The position numbers and the translations under genes were made by a program. DNA of 64,000 nt from Eulemur rufifrons (taxonomy: Eukaryota; Chordata; Mammalia; Primates; Lemuridae): assembly GCF_041146395.1 (NCBI RefSeq), contig NC_090983.1, forward strand, positions 67,423,501-67,487,500. Direction: 5' to 3'. The notes under the pieces were generated by a model that worked only from the letters and a program-made list of their open reading frames with translations, was not told where the DNA came from and made no database searches. The stretch's first letter is position 1. Each line of letters begins with the position of its first letter. Below are positions 10,837 to 23,589 of this stretch, in pieces.

Positions 10837-12018
10837 ATTATGATATGTCAAACATCCATATTGAAAACCTTAAAGAATCCACTAAAAATATAAAGCACAG
10901 GAGTATAGCTAATAAGCCAATAGTAGAGATAAAATGGAATACTAAAAACCATTATGCTAATTTAGAAGAGTGAAGAAAAAAGTCAAAAGAACCAAAAAAC
11001 AAATTGTAAAAATAGAAAATAAAGAGTAAGAGGATAGATTTGAGCTCAAGAATGTGAATAATTACATTAAATATGAATGATCTAAAGACTTCAATTAAAA
11101 GGCATAGATTGCCGATAAGTATAAAATAGCAAGACTCAATGATACACTATGTAAAAAAAGCTACTTGAAATATGTGTTAAAAGTAAAAGCATAGAAAAGC
11201 ATATATGATGCTAACCTTAATCAGAACAAAGCATGAATATCTATACTAATATCCAAGAGTTATTTTTTCAAAGAGAATATGTAAATGGATTCCCTTTTAT
11301 GAAGTATATAGAATATGCTTTATGAAAGGGAATATTATCAGGGATAAAAAGGGACATTATCATTTCATAATGAAAAAACAGTCAATACATAAGAAAAACC
11401 TAGAAATATAAATGTGTATGCATTTAATAAGAGAGCTAAAAATATATGAAGAAAAAACTAAAAGAACTGCAAAAATAAATAGAAACCAATTATTGTTGAA
11501 TAATTCTCCATAATTCATAGACCTAGTAGACAGAAAATCACTAAGTATATACAAGACCTAAACTATCCTATCAATCAATTTGATCTAATTGACATTTATA
11601 GAACATGCCACATAACTACTGAAGAATACACATTACTTTCAAGTACACATTGAACTTTTACTGTAGTAGACCATGTTAGGTATAAACAAAATTTTAATAA
11701 ATTTAGAATTATTGAAGTACTGCAGAGTATGTTCTGGACCGCAATTGAATTAAATCAGAAAGCAAAAATAATAGGATATATGAAAAATCCCTGAATATTT
11801 GGAAATCAAGCAACACAATTTTAAATGACCCATGTATCAACAAATGCTAAGAGATATTATAAAATAATTTGAACTGAATAATAATGAAAACACAACATAT
11901 CTGCTGCTGGAGTAGTACTTAAGGGAAAATTATGGCTTTATATGCTTATATTAAAAAAAGTTCTAAAAATAATTAAGCTTATTCCTTAAACTAGAAAAAG
12001 AAAAATATTTCAAAATCA

Positions 12019-12250
<232 letters not shown>

Positions 12251-14477
12251 CAGGAATGAAAAAGTTGACATTATTATACATATAAAATGCTTGGTAAATT
12301 TAATATCTATAAACATGGTGAAAGAAATTGGAGATTATCTAAATAAAAGGAGAAACATATGATGTTTATTAATTAGAAGATTAACCATTAACTAACCCAT
12401 TAACCAACCTCTGTTCTCCCCACTTCCCCCCGCCCCAACACACGCACCCTCTTCCTACCTTCTGGTAACTGTCTTTCCACTCTCTACCTCCATAAGATCA
12501 ACTATTTTAGCTCTCACATATTACCGAGACTCACATGTGACATTTGTCTTTATGTGCCTGGCTTATTTCACTTAATAACCTCTAGTTCCATCCATGTTGC
12601 TGCAAATGACAGGATATTATTTTTATGGCCAAATCATATTCTATTGCATATTTATGCCAGATTTTCTTTATCCATTCATCCATTGATGAATGTTTATGTT
12701 GATTACCTATCTTTGCTATTGTGAATAGTACTGCAATAAACATGAGGGTGCAAGTATCCCTCTGGTATACTGATACCCTTTCTTCTGGATAAATACTCAG
12801 TAATACTATTGCTGAATCATGTGATAGTTCTATTTCTATTTTTGAAAATCTCCATACTGTCTTCCATAATGGCTGTACTAATTTACGTTCCCATAAGTGT
12901 ATGAGAGTTCCTTTTTCTCCACATCCTTGCCAGCATCTGTTATTTTTTTTTCTTTTTGATAGTAGTCATTCTAATTGGGTAAAGTCATATCTCATGGGGG
13001 TTTTAATTTGCATTTCTCTTATAATTAGTGATGTTGAGCATTTTTTCATATACCTGTTGGCCATTTGTATGTATTCTTTTGAGAAGTATTTGTTCAGGTC
13101 CTTTGCCTATGTTTTAATGGGATAATTTGGTTTTTATTATTGAGTTGTTTGAGTTCATTATATACTCTGGATATTAGTCCCTTGTTAAATAAATAGTTTT
13201 CAAATACTTTCTCCCATTCGACAGTTTTTTTTTACTCTGTCATTGTTTCCTTTGCTGTGCAGAAGACTTTTAGTTTAATATAGTCTCATTTGTCTATTTT
13301 TTTTGTTGTTGTTGTTGCCTGTGATTTTGAAGTCTTAGCCATAAAATCTTTGCCTACACTTATGTCCTAGAGCATTTTTTCTAAGCTTTTTTCTAGCAGT
13401 TTTATAATTTTGTATCTTACATTTATGTTTTTAATCCATTCTGAGTTGATTTTTGTATACAGGAGATAGGAGTCCATTTTTATTCTGCATTTGGAGAAGC
13501 ACGATTTATTGAAGAGAATACTTCTTCCCCAACGTATATTCTTGGCACCTTTGTTGGAAATCAGTTGTCTGTAAATTTATGAATTTATTTCTGGGTTATC
13601 TATTCTGTTCCATTGGTCTATGTGTCTATTTTTATACCAATACCAAGTTGTTTTGGTTATCATAGCCTTGTAATAGATGTTTGAACTCAGGAAGTGTGAT
13701 GCCTCCGGCTTTGTTCTTTTTGCTCAGGATTGCTTTGGCTGCTCAGGCTCTTTTTTGGATCTATATAAATTTTAAAATTGTTTTTTGTGTTTCTGTGAAA
13801 AATGTCATTGATAGTTTAATAGGGATTACACTGAATCTGTAGATTGCTTTGGGTAGTATCGTCATTTTAGTGATATTAATTCTTTCAATCCATGAGCAAG
13901 ATGTCTATCCATTTGTTTGTGTCCTCTTCAATTTCTTTCATCAGTGTTTTGTAGTTTTCCTTATAGTGGTCTTTCACCTCTTTAGTTAAATTTACTACTA
14001 GTCTTGTTTTATTGTTGTTGTTTTTGATTTTTTTTTTTTTTTGTAGCTATTGGAAATGCAATTGCTTTCTTGATTTATGTTTCAGCTAGTTAGTTCATTA
14101 CTGGTGCATAGAATGCTACTGATTTTTTTATACTGATTTTGTATCCTGCGACTTTACTGAATTTATTTATCAGATCTAAAAGGTTTTCGGTGTTGTCTTA
14201 AGGTTTTTCTAAATACAAATCATGTCATCTGCAAAGAAAGACAATTTACTTCCTCTTTTCCAATTTTGAATTTGTAATATTTTTATTACTGATTCAATTG
14301 GTCTGTCCAGGTTTTCTATTTCTTTCTGATTCACTCTTCATAGGCTGTTTGTATCCAGGAATTTATCCATTTCCTCTAGGTTTTCCAATTTATTAAAGTA
14401 TGATTGTTCATAATGGTTTTCTAGTGATCTTTTATATTTCTCTGGTATTGATTGTAATATTTCCTTTTTTATTTTTT

Positions 14478-14816
14478 TTTTTATTTATTTTTTTTTTTTG
14501 TTGAGACAGAGTCTCACTTTGTTGCCCAGGCTAGAGTGAGTGCCGTGGCATCAGCTTAGCTCACAGCAACCTCAGACTCCTCGGCTTAAGCGATCCTACT
14601 GCCTCAGCCTCCCGAGTAGCTGGGACTACAGGCATGCGCCACTATGCCCGGCTAATTTTTTCTATATAGATTTTTAGTTGTCCATATAATGTCTTTCTAT
14701 TTTTAGTAGAGACGGGGTCTCGCTCAGGCTGGTCTTGAACTCCTGACCTTGAGCAATCCACCCGCCTCGGCCTCCCAGAGTGCTAGGATTACAGGCGTGA
14801 GCCACCGCGCCCGGCC
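14478..14816 (-). mobile_element. Full-length strepsirrhine Alu
   Basis: Reverse-complement Alu: T-rich tail, 'gagacagagtctcactttgt', 'cctcagcctcccgagtagct', the strepsirrhine linker 'ctatatagatttttagttgt', 'gagacggggtctcgctcagg' and the head 'gtgagccaccgcgcccggcc'. It is less diverged than the Alu at 5.7 kb. It inserted into the minus-strand L1 ORF2. Flanking 'ctttttttattttt' occurs at about 14,464 and again at about 14,819, a plausible target-site duplication blurred by poly-T. Confidence 0.96.
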
Positions 14817-15226
14817 CTCTTTTTTTATTTTTAATTTTGTTTATTTGGGTATACTCTTTTTCTCGGTTAGTCTATCAAGCTGTTTATCAATTTTGCTTAT
14901 GTTTTCAAAACCCAAATTTTTGTTTCATTGATATTTTTGTTTTGTTTTGTTTTCTTCCAGCCTGTATTTCATTTAGTTCTTCTCTGACTGTGTTAACTTT
15001 TTTCTTCTCCTAATTTTGAGTTTGTCTCATTCTTGGTTTTTTAGTTCCTTAAGGTGCATCATTAGAGTGTTTATTTGAAAAAATTCTACTTTTTTGATGT
15101 AGGCAGTTATTGCTCTTAACTTCCCTCTTAGCACTACTTTTACTGTATCCCATAGGTTTTGGTATGTTGTGTTTACATTTTGTTTTAAAAATGTTTTTCT
15201 TCTTAGTTTTTTAATTGACCTAATGG

Positions 15227-15920
15227 TCATTCAGGAGCATGGTGTTTAATTTCCATGTATTTGTAGTTTCCAAAATTCCTCTTGTTATTGACTTCTGGTT
15301 TTATTCCATTGTGCTCTGAGAAGATACTTGATATGATTTTGATTTTTTTTAACTCATCAAGACTTGTTTTGTGCACTAAGATATTGTCTGTCCTGGAGAA
15401 TGTTCCATGGGCTAATGAGAACAATGTGTATTCTGCAATTGTTGAATAATATGTTCTGTAAATATCTATTAGGTCCATTTGTTCTAAAGTGCAATTTAAA
15501 CCCAATGTTTCTTTGTTAATTTTCTGTCTAGATGATCTGTCTAATGTTGAGAGTGGGGGATTGAATTTTCCAACTATAATTGTATTAGAGTCTATCTGTC
15601 CCTTTAAATCTAATAATATTTGCTTTATATATCTGGGTTCTCCAGTGTTTGGTGTGTATGTGTAATTGTTATATCCTCTCACTGAATTGATTCCTTTATC
15701 ATTATATAATGGCCTTCTTTGTCTCTTTTTACTGTTTGTAACTTAAAATCTGTTTTATTTGTTATAAGTATAGCTACTCCTGCTCACTTTTGGTTTCCAT
15801 TTGCATGGAATATCTTTTCTATCCCTTTACTTTCAGCTGTGTTTTTACAGGTGATGTAAGTTTCTTGTAAGCAGCATATAGTTGGGTTTTTCTTTTTATT
15901 AATTGTTTTCTGGTTGTTTT
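15227..15920 (-). pseudogene. L1 ORF2 endonuclease-domain remnant
   Basis: The minus-strand frame 15,227-15,682 (151 codons) has the second half of the L1 apurinic-like endonuclease. Recognisable stretches are RYIKQILLDLKG, then DLIDIYRTYY, EYTLFSLAHGTFSRTDNIL and HNGIKPEVN. The SRTD motif around the conserved catalytic aspartate region and the final histidine-asparagine context (SEHNGI; active copies have SDH) are visible. The SDH aspartate is therefore replaced by glutamate. The N-terminal half continues out of frame to about 15,920. It belongs to the L1 at 12,380-17,835 and cannot produce a full ORF2 protein. Confidence 0.85.
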
Positions 15921-17099
15921 ATATATTCTTTGCTCCTTTTTTAAATCTTTTTTTGTTTATCATTGCAACTTGGTGGTTTTCTGTAATAGTAACATTTGAG
16001 TCCTCACTCTTCCTCATTTATGTGTTTGCTCTACTAGTGAATTTTATATTCTAGCATGTTTCATAATGGAAGATATCATCCTTTTGCTTTCAAGTATAAG
16101 ACTCCTTTAAGCATTTCCCATAGGATCAATGTAGAGGAAATGAATTCTCTCAGATTTTGCTTGTCTGGAAAAGATTTTATTTGTTCTTGATTTATGAAGA
16201 ATAAATTTTCTGGGTAAAATATTCCTGTGTGGCAAGGTTTTTTCTTCTTTCAGCACTCTAAATGTATCAATCCATTCTTTTCCTGGCCTGTAAGGTTTCT
16301 TCTAAGAAATCTGCTGTTAGTCTGATGAGAGTTCCTTTATATGTTGTATCTATTAAAGGATCTCTGAGCTTCTGGTATCTGGATGTCTAAATCTCTTGCT
16401 AGATTTGGGAAGTTTTCAGCTATTATTTTGTTAAATATATTTTCTATGACTTTGACCTTTGACCTTCTCTTCATTTTCTGGAACACTCAGATTCAGGTCA
16501 TTTGCTTGCTTTATGATGTCCCATATGTCACATAGCCTTAATTTATTCTTTTTCATTCTTATTTTCTTTTTTGTCTGACTGGGTTATTTTGAAAGATCTG
16601 TCCTCAAGTTCTGAAATTTTTTCTACTGCTTGATCTGCCTATTATTGAAGCTCTCAAATGTATTTTTAATTTCATTCATTAAATTCTTCAGTTCTAATAT
16701 TTCTGTTTGGTTCTCTTTTATAATACATATCTCTTTGGTGAATTTCCAATTCATATCCTGAACATATTTTTTGTTTCCTTGTATTGTTCATCTGTGTTCT
16801 TTTTTATCTCACCCAGCACCTTTAATATAATATCATTATTTTGAATTCTTTTTCTAACATTTCATGAATTTCTTTTTCATTTGAATATGTTGCTGGAAAT
16901 TATTGTGTTTTTTCAGAGGTGGCATATTTTATTATTTTTTCATGTTTCTTCTATTCTTACATTGATATTTGCATATCTGGTATAAAAGTCACTCCTCAAA
17001 TTTTTTGTATTGGTTTTCATAGGAGAAGACTTTTTCCAAAGATGTTGGTTGATTCTGGGTATGTGCAGTAATATAGTCTCTGTATGCTTTCTTCGGTTG

Positions 17100-17835
17100 T
17101 AAAAAGTGTCAATGGTGTGTGTGATTTCTTCACTGGCTTAGGCTGTGTTTGTTAGTGGAAGTTGTAGTGAGTCTTTGCTAGGGTTGGGGATGCCAGGTGA
17201 GCCACTCCTTGGGCTCCAGTGGTGGCAGATGCAGGTTGAACATACCTGTCTTTGGACTGCCATATGGTATACTTTGACACCAGCATTAGCAAGTCCAGGC
17301 CAGCTAATTTTGGCATCTCCAGGTGGCTAGCTTGGGTGCCAGCAGTGTCAGGAGTGGGCAGCGTGGGTGGGCATGTATTTGGGACTCTAGGCAGTGTTCA
17401 CATTGTGGGAAATGGCAATAGTGGTGATGGGATTACCCTCAGGCTCCCAGGTGGCACACACTGATGTTAGTGGTGGCTGTGATGGACTCAGTAGGTCAGT
17501 TCTCAGGCCCCCAGGTGGTGCTTGTGGGTAGGTACCGATGGTGGTAGTGGTGGCAGACTGGGTAGGCCTGTCCTTGAAGCCTTGGGAGGAGTGTACAGAT
17601 ACCAACTGTGGTGATTTGGGCAGGGAAATCCCCAGGTCCATGGGCAGCATGCTTGAGTACTGGGGTGGGGGCAGTGCCAGACAAGGAGGGCCTATTCTCA
17701 GGCTTCTTACATTGGCATAGGCTGTGGCTGGAAGAGCAGGGCAATTTCCAGGCCCCTGGGTACTATGCTCATGTGATGCTGACAGCAGTGGTGGTGGGCA
17801 GTGAGAGCTTGTCCTCAGGGTGCATCCAATCAGCA
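17100..17835 (-). promoter_or_regulatory. L1 5'UTR / internal promoter relic
   Basis: This GC-rich island (GGTGG/CCCAGG rich) sits at the 5' side of the minus-strand L1, where the internal RNA polymerase II promoter lies in that family. It contains imperfect repeats of about 90-100 bp built on 'caggcccccaggtggt'-like phrases near 17,330, 17,440, 17,510, 17,625 and 17,745. Overlapping frames on both strands here are products of GC richness, not genes. Present activity is unknown. Confidence 0.5.
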
Positions 17836-19559
17836 TCTTTAAAGCAGTAACCTTACATCATTACATTCCCAGCTACTAATACAGTGTCTGGTTGATATTA
17901 TGTAAATAAGAAATATTTGATGAATTACAAATATAAACATTAGAATAAAGGAATGATACTGGTGTAGTCAGACAAGATAATAAGCCATTTAAAAATGAAT
18001 GACATTTTGGGAAGCATGATGGAAAGACTCCCTGCTTGAATGTTCCTCTTCTGAGAACCAAAGACTCTGTGCTTGAATGTTCTTCTTCTGAGAACCTACC
18101 ATGACATGACTCTGATCATCCATCATTAGAGATATATAACTTTGGACAAGAAGCAATGCTTTCCTAAGATTCCACTTTTTAAATGCAGATACTTCTGCAT
18201 TAAGTCACTAATACCAATAAAAACCAACAAATCAAATTTACTAATATTTCTAACAAGCAGCTATTAGAATATGCAGAAAGTTCTTATGTTTTGATATGGA
18301 CAAGACAGAGAATGGAAATTCTGCATGTGGCATTACTGCTAGGGAACATTGGCCTGGGTAGTGGGTCATGAGTAATTTGAGGGCTGCTAGAGGGACTCTG
18401 CATTTGAGCAGTCAGTAATGAGTTAAAAGGAGAAGAAATGGTGCAAAAGGGGAAGGGGAAATCATAGGAAACACCTTTTGATCCTTTTTTTTTTTTTTTT
18501 TTACTTTTTTTGCCCTTACAGCAAGCTACAGAATGAGTCATTTTCTCTCCTGGAACATTCCAGGAGATGATTCTCTGGGACAGTGGCCAATACAAGGACC
18601 ATCTGCTTAGGGAACCAGAATTTGATGCTTCTCAAACTATTAACTTTTCTTTCCCTTCAAATCCCATTTCTGGGCTGACACATACTGTTGTGACACCTTC
18701 ATGTGGTTCAGTAAAACAGATAATAAATTTTACTTGAATTTAATTGGCACTAAGCAAGTAAAACAATCCTTGGGTTTTGGAAAATGTTTCTTTTCTTCCA
18801 GAATGTCCATACCAAATAGAAATCACGTAGGTGGAATACATAATTTACTTAAAACTTTGGATAGTGCGGCAGAGAAAATGTGCATCAAATCACATTTCAC
18901 ATTCTTCTTCCCAGGGCACCAGAAAAAATTGTATTTTACAGCAGCCTTACAGTTAGGTAGGGCCATGGACCAATTCTGGAATATTAACTGTGGGTCATTT
19001 GTGGGCAAAGACTGTGAAAATCCCGTTCGCAATTCTTTTGTCTTATTCTCTTGCACTGACTTGGTCATTAGTGACCTTTGATCCTAGATGATGGAGGCTC
19101 CCTTGGCTTGAGTGACTCTACAGAGAAGACACCACCATTGCCACCCTTCCTTGGACATGTGACAAGAGTTAGGAACAACTTCTGTTGCGCTGATTCACTG
19201 TGATTTAACTTAATTTAGCCTATACTGAATAATAAAGCTAGTAAATGTTTTATACAAAATAATTACTATGTTATACTTATTTTGAAACTATATTAGAATA
19301 ACAAACAAAAAAAGAAACAAACCTTTGAGTTAGGGGACCTAATGGGAGTTTCTTTAATGCCCCCTACCCGCTCATATAAAATAGTATTTATTTCATATTT
19401 TTTTAAATGTATTTATTTCATATTTTTATACTTTTAAATGAATGTATTTTCAGTATCATGGAAAGTTTTCAAAATCTTGGCAGTCTTAGCAAATTTGAAG
19501 GGCAAAATAAGCATCAGTGACAAATAGGAAGTATTCTAATGAAAATATAATAAGGTTTG
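17836..19559. other. Mostly unique non-genic DNA
   Basis: It holds a 37-bp tandem duplication (18,023-18,096), a poly-T tract (18,485-18,502) and a 126-codon plus frame (18,701-19,081). That frame has no recognisable domain and is overlapped by an equally long minus frame. I would not call it a gene. Confidence 0.55.
18023..18096 (+). repeat. 37-bp tandem duplication
   Basis: Two adjacent 37-bp units, 18,023-18,059 and 18,060-18,096, differ at three positions. Each contains 'gcttgaatgttc' followed by 'ttctgagaacc'. Confidence 0.95.
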
Positions 19560-19680
19560 TGTCTATGTATATATAAATACACACATATACATATGTGTGT
19601 ATGTATGTTTGTATATATCTATGATAATATATATAAACTTATAATTTAACAGAGAGTATATATATAATTACATATAATAT
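19560..19680. repeat. TA/TG-rich low-complexity tract
   Basis: Mixed TATA, CACA and TGTG runs such as 'catatacatatgtgtgtatg'. Confidence 0.85.
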
Positions 19681-19851
19681 AATTCAGCTATTTTTTACCT
19701 TTTGAAATCTCTTGCTGAGCTATTTTATATCATAGTTCTACATAAAAGATTTATAAAATATATCATATAAAAAGATGCAACTTCTCAAGAAGTAGCTAAT
19801 AAAAAGGACTTATATTTTCCCCCAAAATGTAGTATGTGTTTTTCCTATAAG

Positions 19852-20075
19852 TCAGGAGTTAGTAAACTTTGACCAAAAAAAAGGGCAAAAGAATAAATAT
19901 TTTAGATTTTGTGGGCCACATACAATCTCTGTCAAATATTTATATTTTTGATATGTAAAAATATAAATAAAAATATAGAAACCATAAAAATATAGAAACC
20001 ATTCTTCATTCTTATCTCCTTCATACAAAAATAGGCAGGCCAAGGGTCAGATTTGGCCCACAGGCTATAGTATGC
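19852..20075 (-). mobile_element. hAT-type non-autonomous element, reverse copy
   Basis: It reads 'ttagtaaactttgaccaaaa', 'aatattttagattttgtggg' and 'ggtcagatttggcccacagg', then 'ctatagtatgcc'. These are the reverse complement of the phrases in the copy at 10,630-10,836. An interior A-rich expansion (19,940-19,995) includes a short duplicated 'aaaaatatagaaaccat'. Confidence 0.65.
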
Positions 20076-20199
20076 CCTCATTGCAATAGTTTGCTTCATT
20101 AGAAAACCTATGTATATCTTGCAAATGCAAATACTTAGAGAAATTTAATTTTCAAATCGATTGAGGCATTTGTCTTTTCCTTCAAATCATGAGTTCAAA

Positions 20200-20304
20200 G
20201 AAAAGTGCCAAGGTAACTTATTAGTAATTTATTACCTTACTTATTAGTATCTACCTTAGTAATAGTGCTAAAAAGTGCTAAGGTAATTTATTAGTAATTT
20301 ATTA
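20200..20304 (+). repeat. Local 35-bp duplication spaced by about 70 bp
   Basis: The string 'aaaagtgccaaggtaactta' plus 'ttagtaatttatta' near 20,200-20,233 recurs near 20,270-20,304 with two changes. The intervening sequence also contains related 'ttattagta' words. Confidence 0.85.
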
Positions 20305-20670
20305 GCTATTATAACTACATATTAATGAAGACAGTATGGGACCATTCACCTTATGAATTTTAAGCCCGAAGCAAGCTTGTTTGCTGATCGCTCCACTGTG
20401 AACATGGTCAATATCTGCATGTCCACTACCCTTTGACGGTGGGGTCTAGGTAATACAAACAGAGGGACAAATAAAGGCTTGTATACTACTGGAGGTTGAG
20501 GCAGACTTCTGGAATTCCCAATTACCTTTCTAAATAGACTTTCTAAATAATGCTGTCTTGTAACATGTCTTAAAACATCAAATATCCTTTGCCTTTAAAT
20601 GAACTCTGTAAATTGTCTTCATTTCTGTTCATTGTGAAGGGCTTCGAAGGGTAAGTATATTATACAAAAA

Positions 20671-20860
20671 GGTGGGGAGCCTCAAGGCCACATGTGGCCC
20701 TCCAGATCCCCAAGTTCAGCCCCTTGGCCAAGTCCAAACCTCACAGAACAAATCCCTTTATTAAAAAGATGTATTCTGTAAAATTTAGATTCCATCAAAA
20801 GGCCACACTCAAGAATCCAGAAGGCCACATGTGGCCCCAAGGCCACAGGTTCCCCACCCC
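20671..20860. mobile_element. hAT-type MITE with subterminal palindromes
   Basis: The ends are near inverted repeats: 'ggtggggagcct' at the left and 'aggttccccacccc' at the right. Just inside each end is the perfect palindrome GGCCACATGTGGCC. The size is about 190 bp and there is no coding content. It resembles mammalian hAT MITEs that end in 'ggtggggaacctgcggcc'. Subfamily not assigned. Confidence 0.65.
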
Positions 20861-22414
20861 AAGAAGGGCAGGGATGGGGTAGATTATGGATTTCTTAGTC
20901 AGGGAGCTGAGCTGTTTTCAGATATCTGAATTCTGACTGCCTTCTGCCCAGATGTTCTCTACTAGCAATTCGAAGTCCCAGGATAGAATAGGATTGATCT
21001 AGATTGCATCACATACCCAGTCATTCAGTTGAGGAGATGGGAGAGAAGTATTTTCCCTTAAGCAGAAAGAATGTAGAAACCAGCAGGAAGAAAACAAACA
21101 AACAAACAAAATAAAAAAAAAAAAACAGATAAGCAAAATAAAAAATGTAATCCCTATAAGATTTTAATAACTATTTTATTTTATGAACCAAAGTATATAA
21201 TGAGTTTTACTTAATGATATGTAAGAAACTACATAGAATTATTTTTAACCTTAATTTCTTCTTGGAAAATCAGAAAGTATTGGCAATAGATGTTTCTGGC
21301 AAGTGGTAGGGAAACAGAATTGATTGGGGAAAGAGCAATTTTATCTACAACCTAAACTGATAAACATGAAAACTGTTACTTGTTATGACTAGTTGGGACA
21401 CCATAATTTCTGGGCCTCAACACCATAAATGAATAGCTTCCAGATACTGGAACCTAATGTGTCAATTTCTGCCCATTTCTTTTCTTGTTAGGTGCCTCAT
21501 CATAAATAATATTGAAGGGTACTAAAATCAAAGAGTCTTCTCATCCAAGTGCTGCTGTTTATTCATCATTCACTATGAAACCCCTTCATTCTCATGCCAA
21601 TCTATCCTTTGCCTGGAGATTAGCTCTTTATCTTTTATTTAGTTACTATTAGGATGTGCATGGTAGTTCATAGTCACTCCTAACTAATCACATTCTAGGA
21701 TGTATACATATAATATAATAATTTGGTAAATATCGTGTGGTTCAGTCTCTCCCTAAAGTCTCAGAAGTATCCAAGTTTCCAGTTCCTGTATTTATTCAAG
21801 CCACTTCATGATCTCTATGTTTCTTTATAGAAACATCGTATCATTTTTGACTTGGAGCCTCCACTTAGAGACCATGTAGTGCCTTAAACGCTGTATTTGG
21901 AGATAAACTTCTTTTATTAAATTAACTGAAATGCAAATGTTAGTTGATGTTCAGCTAATTCTCTGAGTTGTTTATTTATGTCTGTTGAGTAGTATAAATA
22001 TGACTGTGTGAAATCTAGTGTATTTGGGAAAGACTAAACATCCCATAGCAATGGAGAAGAAAATGAGAGTGTCTTTGAATCCCCAATTGTGAACGGAATC
22101 CTATCTAGCTTCTGACCCAAGCACACCTTGAGCCCTCTGTGAGAACTTCAGAAGGTCACTGGACTCAGCATAAGTATCTGGATTCTCTTTTGTGTATTGT
22201 GAAACTCTTGAAGCCACTTTATGGGTGTGGGAGCAGAGCATAAATGAACACCCAGCTCTTCTGTGAATCTCTGGGAGGGCTGTTACATTGGAGGAATCCA
22301 CATCTACCAGTATTTTCTAAGGCCAGAAGTTCCTTTGCAGCATCTCTTTTGGAAAAAAAAAAAAAAAAAATGTTTCACATCAGTTCTTAAGAAAGGAGCT
22401 CATGTAAGAAAAGA
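20861..22414. other. Unassigned non-genic DNA with simple tracts
   Basis: It contains a (CAAA)n/poly-A tract at about 21,093-21,125 and a run of 18 A at 22,353-22,370. No gene or repeat family is otherwise recognised. Confidence 0.6.
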
Positions 22415-22500
22415 GCACTAGCCTGGATTCAGACTGACACAGATTTAAATCCTGGTCCTGCCATTTATCAGCTGAATGACCTTGAGCAAAGTTAAAAAGG
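22415..22500 (+). mobile_element. MIR SINE fragment
   Basis: It reads 'tagcctggattcagactgac', 'agatttaaatcctggtcctg' and 'ccatttatcagctgaatgac' followed by 'cttgagcaaagtt'. This is the tRNA-like part and conserved core of MIR in forward orientation. It is cut short before the 'cctcagtttcctcatctg' segment. Confidence 0.8.
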
Positions 22501-23589
22501 TTACACTCTTATCAGGCATGATCAAATTTGCTGCAAGGATTACTTCCTATTCTTACATGTCAACTCCTACTAACCCAAAAATTGAGATCAAAAGTGAGTC
22601 TTACATAGAGCAAAGACTTAAGACCATCAGTTTCTCCTTAACTATAGTGGTCTTTTATGATCCCTAAGAGATTTCCTCTAATCAATGTCTCAACTCAAGT
22701 ATGCAGAGGCTTTGCAACACCTTCAAGTTCTTATATCCCAACATGGGACACCGGGTTACGTATCAAGATAAGACAGCAATTCAGGGTATCTCATTGGTGT
22801 CCAAGATGGATATGCAAACCACCTCTAGTAATATTCCAGGAATATTCTTCACATAAAGCTGTCATTAGGTTGTCCTCTCTAACCCACAGAGAGGAAGAGT
22901 AAATGCTGTGTTTCTGACACAGGAAATGTGTATCAGATACTACCTGCTTAGAATAAGATGTTTCGATAGAGGTTTGTTTTTGCTTTTTTTACCACACCTC
23001 CAATTAAGAAATGGGAATGCTTTTATATAATTTTTACATTGTGCTTTCCTAAGGAAAATTCTATGTTTGTTTAACAAAGTAGTATTTTATTATTTCTTCT
23101 TCAATATTGTACAAACAAGCTTCTATTAAAGTCACAGGTGTCTTTAATTTCAGGTACCACTTAGAATCTCATGAACATAGATGTTTGTTTTGATATTGAG
23201 AAAAGATTCTAATGCTTCTTTCTTTCAATTGGGCTGAATGTCCTCTAAGAATGTGACATAGGTTCCAAGTTACCACCTGGAGCTATTAGGAATCAAAACT
23301 TTCAATAAAAACTAGAAATGGAGAATAGTGTCTGCAGTTTCTATTAGATCCCCAAACCATCCTGTTCTGAAGGCTGTCTAAAGCAGGTGGTTTAAGCTTT
23401 TTCATATCATGAAATAGAATTTAAGTTTCTGACATGCTGTGAAGTTCTTCCTTCTTTCTAGCTAGCAAAAATCCCTCTTGCTGCAGTTTTAGCTCATCTC
23501 CTACAGTTTCATCCTCTGTGATCGGGAAGAACAGCTGGTCTCTGTCAACCTTACAATAACCATTCATATTGCTGATGTTATATCAGCCT
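22501..23589. other. Unassigned non-genic DNA
   Basis: Two short plus frames around 22,476-22,902 have no recognisable domain. Nothing else seen. Confidence 0.55.

Larger units (their letters stand above)
12380..17835 (-). mobile_element. Near full-length old L1 (L1MA/L1MB-like)
   Basis: The plus strand shows an L1 in reverse. The 3'UTR runs from 12,380 ('acctccataagatcaactat', 'gttccatccatgttgctgca'). The ORF2 C-terminus and reverse transcriptase region follow (12,600-15,200), then the endonuclease domain (15,227-15,920), the inter-ORF spacer (about 15,950-16,100), decayed ORF1 (16,100-17,100) and a GC-rich 5'UTR (17,100-17,835). An Alu sits inside ORF2 at 14,478-14,816. Excluding it, the length is about 5.1 kb, close to a complete L1. 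All long frames except part of the endonuclease are interrupted, so it is dead. Subfamily is inferred from 3'UTR wording and is uncertain. Confidence 0.9.

Noticed and set aside
17145..17850. Several overlapping frames of 60-149 codons on both strands
   Set aside because: All fall in the GC-rich 5'UTR of an L1, where stop codons are rare by composition.
18701..19081. 126-codon plus-strand open frame
   Set aside because: No recognisable motif, an overlapping minus-strand frame of similar quality, and no promoter or splice context.
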